Source: Phycicoccus sp. CSK15P-2 (GTDB taxonomy: Bacteria; Actinomycetota; Actinomycetes; Actinomycetales; Dermatophilaceae). From it: a DNA stretch of 64,000 nucleotides. Positions 1 to 8,138 of this stretch are shown in pieces (position 1 is the stretch's first letter; each line of letters begins with the position of its first letter). The stretch spans positions 186,001 through 250,000 of the forward strand of contig NZ_JAFDVE010000009.1 in assembly GCF_016888005.1 (NCBI RefSeq), written 5' to 3'. Both the position numbers and the translations under genes were made by a program. The notes below the pieces were generated by a model. The model did no database searches. It had not been told where the DNA came from and saw nothing but the letters and a program-made list of their open reading frames with translations.

Positions 1-735
1 CGTGGTGCCGCTCCCGCCCACACCGACCGTCCCGCTGCCGCCCGGCCCCTCGCCGGTCGACGCGTCGTGGTGACGGCCGGAGGTACCCGTGAGCCGCTGG
101 ACCCGGTGCGCTACCTCGGCAACCGCTCCTCCGGGAAGCAGGGACACGCCCTCGCGGCCGTTGCCGCGGCCCGTGGCGCGCAGGTCGTGCTCGTGACGAC
201 GGTCGAGCTCGCCGCGTCGGCAGGCGTCGAGGTCGTGTCCGTCGAGACGGCGCTCGAGATGGAGCACGCCGTGCTCCAGGCGGCGCAGGACGCCGACGTC
301 GTCGTCATGGCGGCCGCGGTGGCCGACTTCCGCCCGGCGGAGGTCGCCGCGCACAAGATCAAGAAGACCCACGGGAGCGGCACGGACGGGGCCCCCGACA
401 CCTCGGCGCCGGACGTGAGCCTCGTGCGAAACCCCGACATCCTCGCCGGTCTCGTCGCTGCCCGGGGGGAGGACAGCGCCCCCGTCGTCGTCGGCTTCGC
501 CGCCGAGACCGGCGACGACTCCGGGACGGTCCTGGACCACGGTCGCGCCAAGCTCGCCCGCAAGGGGTGCGATGTCCTCGTCGTCAACGAGGTCGGCTCC
601 GGCCGGGCCTTCGGTACCGACGACAACACCGTCCACGTGCTGCGGCAGGGGAGCGAGGACACCCTCGAGGTCGGCCCCGCCACGAAGACGGAGGTCTCCG
701 AGGCGGTCTGGGACGTGGTCGCCGACCTGCTCTGA
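1..735 (+). CDS. coaBC: CoaBC, C-terminal part (phosphopantothenate-cysteine ligase domain), truncated by window edge
   Basis: The frame is open from base 1 and 244 codons are visible, so the start and the N-terminal decarboxylase (CoaB partner CoaC) domain lie outside the window. The visible part is the CTP-dependent ligase that joins cysteine to 4'-phosphopantothenate in CoA synthesis. Family motifs seen in order are VTAGGTREPLDPVRYLGNRS, MAAAVADFRP, LVRNPDIL, VGFAAET and KGCDVLVVNEV. The gene ends 28 bases before a strong hairpin and converges on the minus-strand coiled-coil pair. By coincidence the other window edge holds coaE from the same pathway. Confidence 0.95.
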   Translation, partial: RGAAPAHTDRPAAARPLAGRRVVVTAGGTREPLDPVRYLGNRSSGKQGHALAAVAAARGAQVVLVTTVELAASAGVEVVSVETALEMEHAVLQAAQDADVVVMAAAVADFRPAEVAAHKIKKTHGSGTDGAPDTSAPDVSLVRNPDILAGLVAARGEDSAPVVVGFAAETGDDSGTVLDHGRAKLARKGCDVLVVNEVGSGRAFGTDDNTVHVLRQGSEDTLEVGPATKTEVSEAVWDVVADLL

Positions 736-762
736 CGCCCGGCGGCCGCTGCGGGGGGACGG

Positions 763-798
763 AGGACGCCGCGTGCGCAGCAGCGCACGCGGCGTCCT
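763..798. terminator. Perfect hairpin between convergent coaBC and the coiled-coil gene
   Basis: A perfect 15-bp stem, AGGACGCCGCGTGCG pairing with CGCACGCGGCGTCCT, encloses a 6-base loop (CAGCAG). It lies in the convergent gap 736-840, so it could end transcripts from both sides. There is no long T-tract, as is common for hairpins in GC-rich actinobacteria. Termination is inferred. Confidence 0.7.
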
Positions 799-840
799 TC
801 CACGGCTCGGGCGTCGGCCCCGGGCGGGGTGGTGGTCCGG

Positions 841-2142
841 TCAGCGGTGGTGGGCGGGTTCCCGGTCGTCGGCCTGTGCCTCGTCGTCTGCTTCGTCGAC
901 CTCGCCCGTCTCGGCGTCGGTGCCGTCGTCGGCGGGGGCGTCGTCGGCCTCGACGTCCTCGACGTCCTCGATGTCGCTGCCGGCCTCGAGGTCGACCTCG
1001 GCGTCCTCGCCCTCGATGTTCTCCTCGGTGCGCTCGTCCTGGGAGTCGTCCTCGTCGGAGTCGTCCTCGACGTCCTGCACGTCGTCGAGCTCCGGCTCGT
1101 CGGTACCGGCGGCCTGGTCGGTCCCGGTCTCGGCGTCACCGACGGCCTGGTGGTCCTCGTCCACGACCGGCTCGTCGGTCTCCGCCGGCGGCTCGTCGGC
1201 GGTCGCGAGCGCCTCGGCCGCGGCCGGGCCGCCGAGGGTGGCGAGCATGTTCCGCACGTTCGAGAGCTGGGCGGTGATGCTGTCGCGGCGGGCGGTGGCG
1301 GCGGCCAGCTCCCGCTCGGAGTCGCGGCGGACCCGCTCGGCCTGGTCACGGGCCGAGCGGACGATGGACTCGGCCTCGATGCGTGCTGCCTCGAGGGCCC
1401 GGCTGGCCTCTCCCGCCCTCGTGCGATGGTCCTCCTCGGCCTCGCGCACGAGGTGGTCGGCCCGCTCCTGGGCGGACCGCAGCGCCTCGTCCTGGACCGC
1501 CATCTGCTCGTTGAACTCGGCGGCCGACTGCTCGCGGCGCTCACCGAGGGTGCGCTCGAAGTCGGCGGCCTGGGCGGCCGCGGTCGCGCGCTGCTTCTCG
1601 AAGTAGGCCTCGGCCTCCTCGCGGCGTGCCGCCGCGTCACGCGCCGCGTCGTCGACGATCGAGTCCGCCTCCGCGCGGGCCCGGGAGAGCACCTCGGCCG
1701 AGTCGGTGTCGGCCCTGTTGCGAACCTCCTCGGCGTACCGGTCGGCCTCGGCCCGGACCAGCTGGGACTCGTCGGACGCCGCGCGACGCGTCTCGTCCGC
1801 CTCCGCCGACGCACCGTCACGGATCGACGTGGCCTCCTCGTCGGCGAGGCCGAGCATCCTGCCGATGCGCTCGCCGAGGTCGGCGAAGGTCGGGTTGGAG
1901 ACCTGGCGGGCCTCGTCCTCGAGGGACGCGACGCGCCGGCGCTGGCTGTCGAGCTCGGCGGCGGCCGAGGCGTGGTCCTGCTCGGTCTTGGTCAGGCGGA
2001 CCGAGCTCTCGGCGGCCTCCTGGCGGGCTGCCTCGGCCTCGCGCTGGGCGCTCTCGACGGCCTGGTGCAGGGCCGCGACGTGCGCGTCCACCTGGACGGG
2101 GTCGTAGCCCCGGAAGACGGTCGGGAACTCGGGCTGGTTCAT
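841..2142 (-). CDS. DivIVA-like coiled-coil protein with long acidic tail
   Basis: A 433-residue protein. The N-terminus (FRGYDPVQVDAHVAAL, about residues 10-25) resembles the short membrane-targeting/dimer segment of DivIVA/Wag31-type proteins. It is followed by long heptad-rich helix rich in A, E, R and Q (to about residue 305). The last 115 residues or so are almost entirely D/E with T, A and S. A module RRDSITAQL at about 285 recurs in the upstream neighbour. The ATG overlaps that gene's stop (ATGA, 2139-2142), so the two are translationally coupled. It is probably a cytoplasmic polarity, division or cell-shape scaffold; the exact role is not known from sequence. Some databases call such proteins 'cellulose-binding', which I consider uninformative. 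Confidence 0.8.
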   Translation of the reverse strand: MNQPEFPTVFRGYDPVQVDAHVAALHQAVESAQREAEAARQEAAESSVRLTKTEQDHASAAAELDSQRRRVASLEDEARQVSNPTFADLGERIGRMLGLADEEATSIRDGASAEADETRRAASDESQLVRAEADRYAEEVRNRADTDSAEVLSRARAEADSIVDDAARDAAARREEAEAYFEKQRATAAAQAADFERTLGERREQSAAEFNEQMAVQDEALRSAQERADHLVREAEEDHRTRAGEASRALEAARIEAESIVRSARDQAERVRRDSERELAAATARRDSITAQLSNVRNMLATLGGPAAAEALATADEPPAETDEPVVDEDHQAVGDAETGTDQAAGTDEPELDDVQDVEDDSDEDDSQDERTEENIEGEDAEVDLEAGSDIEDVEDVEADDAPADDGTDAETGEVDEADDEAQADDREPAHHR

Positions 2143-3614
2143 GGCGACTCCTGGTCAGAGGGATGGATGTCGTGGTCGGACGCGGCGTCCGGGCCCTGCT
2201 CCTCGTGCACCGCCAAGGCGTCGATGACTCCGGACAGCCGACCGAGCTGGGCGGTGATGGCGTCACGACGCGCTGCGAGTGTATGCACCTCTTCGCGCGC
2301 CCGCTCCACGGCGGCATGGGCCTCCGTGCGTACCGCGTCGGCCCGTTGGCGCGCCTCGTCGGACGCACGGACGATCTCGGCCCGGGCGGTCCGGTGGTAC
2401 TCGTGGGCCTCACGGTGCATGCGCTCGACGTCCTCGGCGGCGCTCGTCCTGATCCGCCGGGCGTTCTCCTCCGTGTCGGCGAGGCGGCGCTCCGCTCGCG
2501 CCGTGGAGTCCTTCTCGCGGCGGCGGGCCTCCTCGAGGAGGCGTTCGGACTCGCGGGCCGCGGCCTCGCGGGTGCGCGCGGCGTCGGCCCGGGCCTCGGC
2601 GAGGACGGACTCGGCGAGCTCACGCATCCGCCGCGCCTCGGACTCGGCCTCCGCCATGCGGTCCCGGCTCTTGGTCGTCGCACTGCCGAGCAGCGTCTGG
2701 ACCCGCAGCCGGTGGCTGCGGGTCCGCTCGGCGATCTCCTGATGGTGCTCCCTCGCTGCGTGCTCCCGTTCCTCCTCGGCGCGGGCGAGGATGTCGCGAA
2801 CGGTGGCCTGGGCCCAGGCGAGGTGCTTCTCGGCGGTCTCGACGGTGCCGGCGGCGCTGGTCTCCGCGTCGGCGACGATGCGCTGTGCCTCCCGCTGTGC
2901 CTCCTCGACGACCCGGGTGCGGGTGCCGCGGGACTCGTCCTCCCGGGCCGTGACCTCGGTGAGCCGCGCCTCGACCTCGGTCTCGGCCTCACCCCGGCGG
3001 CGGAGCACGTACTCCTCGGCGGCCCGCCGCAAGGTGTCGACCTCGGTGGCCGCCGCGGTCCGCAGGTGGGCCAGCTCGGCCTGCAGTGCGGACCGCTGGG
3101 TGGCCCATCCCTCCTCGTGCTCGCGCTGCAGCGCGGTGAGCCGGTCGGTGGTCGCCGTGTGCTCGGCGTGGGCCTGCTCGAGCAGCGTGGCGGCGCGCTG
3201 CTGGGCGTCGGCGACGAGGGCGGCGGCCTGCTCCTCGGCGAGTGCGACGGCCTCGTCCGAGGCCTTGGTCGCCCTGGCCCGCAACAGCGCGGCCTGGTCG
3301 GCCGCGTCGGAGAGCATGATCTCGACCTCGGCGCGGGTGTCCTCCAGGTTGCGCTCGGCCTCGGCACGGGCGGATGCCGCCCGGGCCGACAGGTCGGCGA
3401 GCTCCTGGGTGGCGGCAGCGGTCTCCTCCCGGACCCGGGAGGCCTCGTTGCGTGCCGTCGTGAGCTCACGGTCGGCCTCGTCCCGGAGGCGGTCGGCCAG
3501 GGTCTGCGCGCGGGTGAGCAGGGTGAGCGCCTCGTCGACGGGGGCGTCGACCGGACGTGCGCCGTCGTTCGTGGATGCGGTGTGCGGTCTGGACCCGTCG
3601 GACACGAACACCAT
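2139..3614 (-). CDS. Large alpha-helical coiled-coil protein
   Basis: A 491-residue protein, nearly all predicted coiled coil (A/E/R-rich heptads from about residue 20 to 460), with no signal peptide or membrane segment. I chose the ATG at 3614 because a CAGTCT -10-like element ends 6 bases upstream; the in-frame extension upstream would run into the metK promoter. Near the C-terminus (about 449) it carries RRDAITAQL, matching RRDSITAQL in the downstream gene, which suggests paralogy or a shared interaction module. It lacks the N-terminal DivIVA-like segment. It probably works with its coupled neighbour in the cytoskeletal or polar scaffold; this is inference from architecture only. Confidence 0.75.
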   Translation of the reverse strand: MVFVSDGSRPHTASTNDGARPVDAPVDEALTLLTRAQTLADRLRDEADRELTTARNEASRVREETAAATQELADLSARAASARAEAERNLEDTRAEVEIMLSDAADQAALLRARATKASDEAVALAEEQAAALVADAQQRAATLLEQAHAEHTATTDRLTALQREHEEGWATQRSALQAELAHLRTAAATEVDTLRRAAEEYVLRRRGEAETEVEARLTEVTAREDESRGTRTRVVEEAQREAQRIVADAETSAAGTVETAEKHLAWAQATVRDILARAEEEREHAAREHHQEIAERTRSHRLRVQTLLGSATTKSRDRMAEAESEARRMRELAESVLAEARADAARTREAAARESERLLEEARRREKDSTARAERRLADTEENARRIRTSAAEDVERMHREAHEYHRTARAEIVRASDEARQRADAVRTEAHAAVERAREEVHTLAARRDAITAQLGRLSGVIDALAVHEEQGPDAASDHDIHPSDQESP

Positions 3615-3620
3615 GATTCC

Positions 3621-3626
3621 AGACTG
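3621..3626 (-). promoter_or_regulatory. -10 element (CAGTCT) of the coiled-coil operon
   Basis: CAGTCT on the minus strand, 6 bases before the ATG at 3614. This is one mismatch from the TAnnnT pattern seen before many starts here, and it implies a leaderless transcript. No -35 can be defined. Confidence 0.4.
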
Positions 3627-3669
3627 CCGGACGGACGACCGGTCCACCAGCGAGGTCACTGCGCCCCGG

Positions 3670-3675
3670 TAGATT
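3670..3675 (+). promoter_or_regulatory. -10 element (TAGATT) of metK
   Basis: TAGATT lies 52 bases before the metK GTG, predicting a start site near 3682 and a leader of about 46 nt. That is too short for a SAM aptamer and none is visible. Confidence 0.45.
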
Positions 3676-3727
3676 GGGCGCCGGTCACCGGCGTGGTGGC
3701 CGGCAGTCCACCACGAAGGAGCCGCGC

Positions 3728-4948
3728 GTGTCCGCACGCCTGTTCACGTCCGAGTCCGTCACCGAGGGGCATCCAGACAAGATCTGCGACCAGGTGTCCG
3801 ACGCCATCCTCGACGCGCTGCTGGCCCAGGACCGCGGGAGCCGGGTCGCGGTCGAGACGATGGTGACCACCGGGCTCGTCCACGTCGCCGGCGAGGTCAC
3901 GACGGACGCGTACGTCGAGATCCCCTCCATCGTCCGTGAGACCGTCCTCGGCATCGGGTACGACAGCTCCACCAAGGGCTTCGACGGTGCGTCCTGCGGG
4001 GTCGAGGTCTCGATCGGCCAGCAGAGCCCGGACATCGCGCAGGGCGTCGACACCGCGTACGAGAACCGCACCGGAGGGGTCGACCCGAAGGACAAGCAGG
4101 GCGCGGGTGACCAGGGGCTGATGTTCGGCTATGCGTGCGACGACACCTCCGAGCTCATGCCGCTGCCGATCCACCTCGCGCACCGGCTCTCCGAGCGGCT
4201 CACGGCCGTTCGCAAGAGTGGTGAGCTCTCCTACCTGCGGCCCGACGGCAAGACGCAGGTGACGATCGCGTACGAGGGTGACCGCGCGGTCGCCCTCGAC
4301 GCCGTCGTCGTCTCCACCCAGCACGCCGCGGACATCAGCCTCGACGGCCTGCTCGAGCCGGACGTGCGCAGCCACGTCATCGACCCCGTGCTCGCGGAGC
4401 TCGCCGACGCGGGCACCGAGCTGCGGCACGACGACTACCGCGCCTACATCAACCCCACCGGCAAGTTCGTCATCGGCGGTCCGATGGGGGACGCGGGGCT
4501 CACCGGTCGCAAGATCATCGTCGACACCTACGGCGGGATGGCGCGGCACGGTGGTGGTGCCTTCTCCGGGAAGGACCCGTCGAAGGTCGACCGCTCCGCC
4601 GCCTACGCCACCCGCTGGGTCGCCAAGAACGTCGTCGCGGCCGGCCTGGCGAAGCGCTGCGAGGTCCAGGTCGCATACGCCATCGGGGTCGCCCAGCCGG
4701 TCGGCCTGTACGTCGAGACGTTCGGCACCGAGACCGCCCCGGTCGAGAAGATCCAGGCGGCCATCCGCTCGGTCTTCGACCTGCGCCCGCTCGCGATCCT
4801 CGAGGAGCTCGATCTCCTCCGGCCGATCTACCAGCCCACCGCGGCCTACGGGCACTTCGGCCGCACCGGCGTCGAGGGCGTCGAGAACGCCTTCACGTGG
4901 GAGCGCACCGACCGCGTCGAGGCCCTGCAGCGGGCCGTCGCCGGCTGA
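3728..4948 (+). CDS. metK: S-adenosylmethionine synthetase
   Basis: A 406-residue cytosolic enzyme making SAM from methionine and ATP. All family motifs are present: [17 protein letters not shown] near the N-terminus, [13 protein letters not shown] (the MetK signature) and [20 protein letters not shown] chose GTG 3728 because AAGGAG (3716-3721) sits 6 bases upstream and the protein then begins [18 protein letters not shown], as in homologues; an in-frame upstream GTG at 3674 lies inside the leader. The gene is divergent from the coiled-coil operon and is followed by a strong hairpin. Confidence 0.97.
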   Translation: MSARLFTSESVTEGHPDKICDQVSDAILDALLAQDRGSRVAVETMVTTGLVHVAGEVTTDAYVEIPSIVRETVLGIGYDSSTKGFDGASCGVEVSIGQQSPDIAQGVDTAYENRTGGVDPKDKQGAGDQGLMFGYACDDTSELMPLPIHLAHRLSERLTAVRKSGELSYLRPDGKTQVTIAYEGDRAVALDAVVVSTQHAADISLDGLLEPDVRSHVIDPVLAELADAGTELRHDDYRAYINPTGKFVIGGPMGDAGLTGRKIIVDTYGGMARHGGGAFSGKDPSKVDRSAAYATRWVAKNVVAAGLAKRCEVQVAYAIGVAQPVGLYVETFGTETAPVEKIQAAIRSVFDLRPLAILEELDLLRPIYQPTAAYGHFGRTGVEGVENAFTWERTDRVEALQRAVAG

Positions 4949-4965
4949 CGGCCCTCGTCCACAGG

Positions 4966-5001
4966 CGGAGCCCGCCGACCTCTCGGGGTCGGCGGGCTCC
5001 G
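4966..5001 (+). terminator. Perfect hairpin terminator after metK
   Basis: A perfect 15-bp stem, CGGAGCCCGCCGACC with GGTCGGCGGGCTCCG, and a 6-base loop (TCTCGG), 18 bases after the metK stop. There is no T-tract. The stem ends 1 base before the TAGGTT -10 of priA, so metK termination and priA initiation are adjacent. Confidence 0.75.
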
Positions 5002-5002
5002 C

Positions 5003-5008
5003 TAGGTT
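5003..5008 (+). promoter_or_regulatory. -10 element (TAGGTT) of priA
   Basis: TAGGTT is followed by 7 bases and then the GTG at 5016. This is the leaderless spacing, and no ribosome-binding site is present. Confidence 0.5.
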
Positions 5009-5015
5009 CGCAGGC

Positions 5016-7070
5016 GTGACGGGGACCGGTGACGAGGGTGAGCAGCTCGCCCTCCTGGCCGCCGGCCGGTCCCGGGCCCCCCGCCGGCTCGCGGGCGCCG
5101 ACCCGACCACCGCCGAGCAGCCCGTGGCGCTCGTCCAGGTCGACACCGGGCTCGCCCACCTGGACCGGCCGTTCGAGTACTCGGTGCCGGAGTCGATGGC
5201 CGACGGGGCCCGGCCCGGGGTGCGGGTCAAGGTCCGCTTCGCCGGGCAGGATCTCGACGGATGGGTCCTGGCGCGGCGCGACGAGGCCGAGCACAGCGGC
5301 CGGCTGACCCCGTTGCGCCGGGTCGTGTCACCCGAGCCGGTGCTCACCGACGCCGTCCTCGACGCCGCCCGTGAGGTGGCCGCACGGTACGCCGGGACCC
5401 TCGGGGACGTGCTGCGTCTCGCCGTCCCTCCTCGGCACGCCCGGGCCGAGCAGGCCCTGGCGGTCGAGCCTCCCGACCTCCCCGGGCTCCCCGCGGCGGA
5501 CGCCGTGGCCTGGGCCCGCTACCCGGCGGGGGAGGCCTACCTGGCACGGGTCCGGGACGGCGCCGCCCCGGCGGCCTCGGTGCTCGCGCTCCCGGCCGTC
5601 GAGGACGACCGGACCTGGCCGGCGCTGCTCGCCCAGGCCGTCGGTACGTGTGTCGCGGGGGGGCGGGGCGCACTGGTCGTCGTGCCGGACCACCGTGACG
5701 TCGTCCGGGTGGAGGCGGCGCTGGGCGCAGCCCTGGGCCCGGGACGTCACGTGCGGCTGACCGCCGACCAGGGGCCGCAGGCCCGGTACACGGCGTTTCT
5801 CAAGGCGCTGCGCGGACACGTACCCGTCGTCGTCGGCACCCGTGCCGCGGCGTTCGCTCCCGTCCGCGACCTCGGGCTCGTCGTGTGGTGGGACGACGGC
5901 GACGACCTGCTCGACGAGCCCCGCGCGCCGTACCCGCACGTCCGTGAGGTGCTCCTGGCCAGGGCTCGCCGGGAGGGTGCGGCGCTGTTCACGGCGGGCT
6001 TCGTCCGGTCCGCTGCGGTCGCCGACCTCGTGGCACGTGACGTGCTCAAGCCCGTCGACGCCCCGAGGGACGCCGTGCGGAGCGCCGTGGCCTCCGTCCG
6101 CGTGGCCGGGGAGGGCACCGACCGCGACCGCGACCCGGCGGTGGCCGCCGCGCACCTGCCCACCGTCGCCTGGCGCGCCGCCAAGGAGGCGCTCACGTCC
6201 GGTGCGGTGCTCGTCCAGGTGCCGCGGCGTGGCTACCTCCCCTCGCTGGCCTGCCAGACCTGCCGCCGCCCGGCACGCTGCCCGGTGTGCTCGGGCCCGC
6301 TGTCGCTCACGGGTCCGCAGGGTCCGCCCGGCTGCCGCTGGTGCGGGCGGGTCGAGACCCGGTTCGCCTGTCCGGCGTGCTCGGGCACCCGGCTGCGCTC
6401 GTCCGTCGTCGGGGCCCGCCGTACGGCCGAGGAGCTCGGGCGGGCCTTCCCGGGCGTGCCGGTGGAGCGCTCGGGCGCCGGCACGGTGCTCGACACGGTG
6501 GCTGCCGGTCCGCGACTCGTGGTCTCGACCCCGGGCGCCGAGCCGGTCGCCCCGGACGGCTACGCGGCGGCGCTCATCCTCGACGCCTGGGCCCTGCTCG
6601 ACCGCCCGACGCTCGACGCCGGTGAGGAGGCACTCCGGCGGTGGTGCTCGGCGGCGGCCCTGGTGCGCCCCGCGTCGGCCGGCGGCCGGGTCGTCCTCGC
6701 CGGCGCCCCCACCCATGTGCCGGTGGCGGCCGCCGAGGCGCTGGTGCGCTGGGACCCGGCCTGGTTCGCGGAGCGCGAGCTCACCGAGCGCCGAGACCTC
6801 GCGCTGCCGCCCACGGCTCGGCTGGCCGCCCTCACCGGATCGAGAGCGGCCATCACGGCCGCGCTCGAGGAGCTCGCGACGCCTCCGTCCGCCAGGACCC
6901 TCGGGCCACTTCCCCACGGGGAGGAGCGGTGGCGGGTGCTCGTCACGGTCCCCGTCGAGGACGGTCCGGCGCTGGCGCGCGAGCTCCTTGCGCTCCGGGC
7001 GCGGGCCTCGGCGCGCAAGGACCCCGACCCCGTCGTCGTCCGCGTCGACCCGCGCGACCCCACGTCCTGA
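5016..7070 (+). CDS. priA: Actinobacterial PriA-like primosomal protein N' without helicase motifs
   Basis: A 684-residue protein placed at GTG 5016 (MTGTGDEGEQLALL...) from the leaderless -10; the frame is open farther upstream but overlaps metK. It has the PriA N-terminal DNA-binding region (VDTGLAHLDRPFEYSVP) and the eight-cysteine zinc module (CQTC, CPVC, CRWC, CPAC; bases about 6250-6390). The helicase core is degenerate: there is no GxGKT Walker A, and the usual DEEH box reads WWDDGDD. Actinobacterial PriA is known to lack detectable helicase motifs. The protein probably acts in replication restart as a structure-binding scaffold rather than as a motor. fmt follows from its own promoter. 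Confidence 0.9.
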   Translation: MTGTGDEGEQLALLAAGRSRAPRRLAGADPTTAEQPVALVQVDTGLAHLDRPFEYSVPESMADGARPGVRVKVRFAGQDLDGWVLARRDEAEHSGRLTPLRRVVSPEPVLTDAVLDAAREVAARYAGTLGDVLRLAVPPRHARAEQALAVEPPDLPGLPAADAVAWARYPAGEAYLARVRDGAAPAASVLALPAVEDDRTWPALLAQAVGTCVAGGRGALVVVPDHRDVVRVEAALGAALGPGRHVRLTADQGPQARYTAFLKALRGHVPVVVGTRAAAFAPVRDLGLVVWWDDGDDLLDEPRAPYPHVREVLLARARREGAALFTAGFVRSAAVADLVARDVLKPVDAPRDAVRSAVASVRVAGEGTDRDRDPAVAAAHLPTVAWRAAKEALTSGAVLVQVPRRGYLPSLACQTCRRPARCPVCSGPLSLTGPQGPPGCRWCGRVETRFACPACSGTRLRSSVVGARRTAEELGRAFPGVPVERSGAGTVLDTVAAGPRLVVSTPGAEPVAPDGYAAALILDAWALLDRPTLDAGEEALRRWCSAAALVRPASAGGRVVLAGAPTHVPVAAAEALVRWDPAWFAERELTERRDLALPPTARLAALTGSRAAITAALEELATPPSARTLGPLPHGEERWRVLVTVPVEDGPALARELLALRARASARKDPDPVVVRVDPRDPTS

Positions 7071-7100
7071 CCGCCGGGTCGCGCTGGTCCGTCGGGCTCC

Positions 7101-7106
7101 TAGACT
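7101..7106 (+). promoter_or_regulatory. -10 element (TAGACT) of fmt
   Basis: TAGACT is followed by 6 bases and then the GTG at 7113, which is leaderless spacing. Confidence 0.5.
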
Positions 7107-7112
7107 CGCCGG

Positions 7113-8051
7113 GTGCGTCTCGTCCTCGCCGGAACCCCCGACACCGCCGTCCCGTCGCTGCGGGCGCTGCTGGCCTCACGGCACGACGTCGTGGCCGTCG
7201 TCACCCGGCCCGATGCCCGGGCCGGCCGGGGCCGGACGCTCACGCCGTCGCCGGTCAAGGAGGTCGCGCTCGAGCACGGCCTCGAGGTCCTGACGCCCGA
7301 CCGGCCGCGTGACCCGGAGCTCCTCGACCGGCTGCGCGCCATCGCGCCCGACTGCTGCCCCGTCGTCGCGTACGGTGCGCTGCTGCCGCGGGTCGCGCTC
7401 GACGTCCCCCGGTACGGCTGGGTCAACCTGCACTTCTCGCTCCTGCCCGCGTGGCGCGGAGCGGCGCCGGTGCAGCGGGCCGTCATGGCGGGCGACGAGG
7501 TCACCGGCGCGAGCACGTTCGTCATCGAGGAGGGACTCGACACCGGTCCGGTGCTCGGGTCCGTCACCGAGCCGGTCCGTGCCGACGACACCGCCGGCCG
7601 TCTTCTCGCCCGGCTCGCGGACGTGGGGGCGGGCCTTCTCGTCACGACGATGGACGGCCTCGAGGACGGCTCGCTCCAGCCCGTGCCCCAGCCGGCGGAG
7701 GGGGTCAGCCACGCACCGAAGCTCACGACCGAGGAGGCGCAGGTCCGGTGGGACCTGCCGGCCCACGTCGTCGACCGACGGGTGCGTGGGGTCACCCCCG
7801 ACCCTGGGGCCTGGACGACCTTCCGTGGCGCCAGGCTCGGTATCGGCCCGCTCGGCGCGGACCTCTCGCCACCGGAGGGTGCCGCCGACCTCGCGCCCGG
7901 GGAGCTGTCCGTCGCGAAACGCACGGTCCACGTGGGCACCGCTTCGGCCCCCGTGGTCCTCGGGGAGGTCCGTCCGCCGGGCAAGCGGGCCATGAACGCC
8001 GCCGACTGGGCACGAGGGGTGCGGGTAGAGGCGGACGAGCGTCTCGGCTGA
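7113..8051 (+). CDS. fmt: Methionyl-tRNA formyltransferase
   Basis: A 312-residue cytosolic enzyme that formylates initiator Met-tRNA with 10-formyl-tetrahydrofolate. The N-terminal formyltransferase domain opens [16 protein letters not shown] and contains the catalytic-loop motif [18 protein letters not shown], followed by [11 protein letters not shown]. The smaller C-terminal RNA-binding domain covers roughly the last 100 residues. GTG 7113 fits both the family start and the leaderless -10. rsmB follows after 87 bases from its own promoter, so the two need not be cotranscribed. Confidence 0.95.
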   Translation: MRLVLAGTPDTAVPSLRALLASRHDVVAVVTRPDARAGRGRTLTPSPVKEVALEHGLEVLTPDRPRDPELLDRLRAIAPDCCPVVAYGALLPRVALDVPRYGWVNLHFSLLPAWRGAAPVQRAVMAGDEVTGASTFVIEEGLDTGPVLGSVTEPVRADDTAGRLLARLADVGAGLLVTTMDGLEDGSLQPVPQPAEGVSHAPKLTTEEAQVRWDLPAHVVDRRVRGVTPDPGAWTTFRGARLGIGPLGADLSPPEGAADLAPGELSVAKRTVHVGTASAPVVLGEVRPPGKRAMNAADWARGVRVEADERLG

Positions 8052-8126
8052 TCTCTGCCGTGCCCGGACCGTAGACCTGATAGTGGACCAGACCCGTCCG
8101 TCAACTCACGCGGTGGTACGGACGGC

Positions 8127-8132
8127 TAGCCT
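8127..8132 (+). promoter_or_regulatory. -10 element (TAGCCT) of rsmB
   Basis: TAGCCT is followed by 6 bases and then the GTG at 8139, which is leaderless spacing. Confidence 0.5.
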
Positions 8133-8138
8133 CCTGCC

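Noticed and set aside
829-2742. A 637-codon plus-strand frame opposite the coiled-coil genes
   Set aside because: V/L/G-rich shadow of the heptad-rich minus-strand genes, which have matching overlap, promoter and DivIVA-like motif.
3682-3727. SAM riboswitch before metK
   Set aside because: The leader is about 46 bases, too short, and shows no SAM aptamer core.
4278-5015. N-terminal extension of priA into metK
   Set aside because: The frame is open because of GC content, but the extension is S/T/R-rich shadow sequence and the leaderless -10 fixes the start at 5016.
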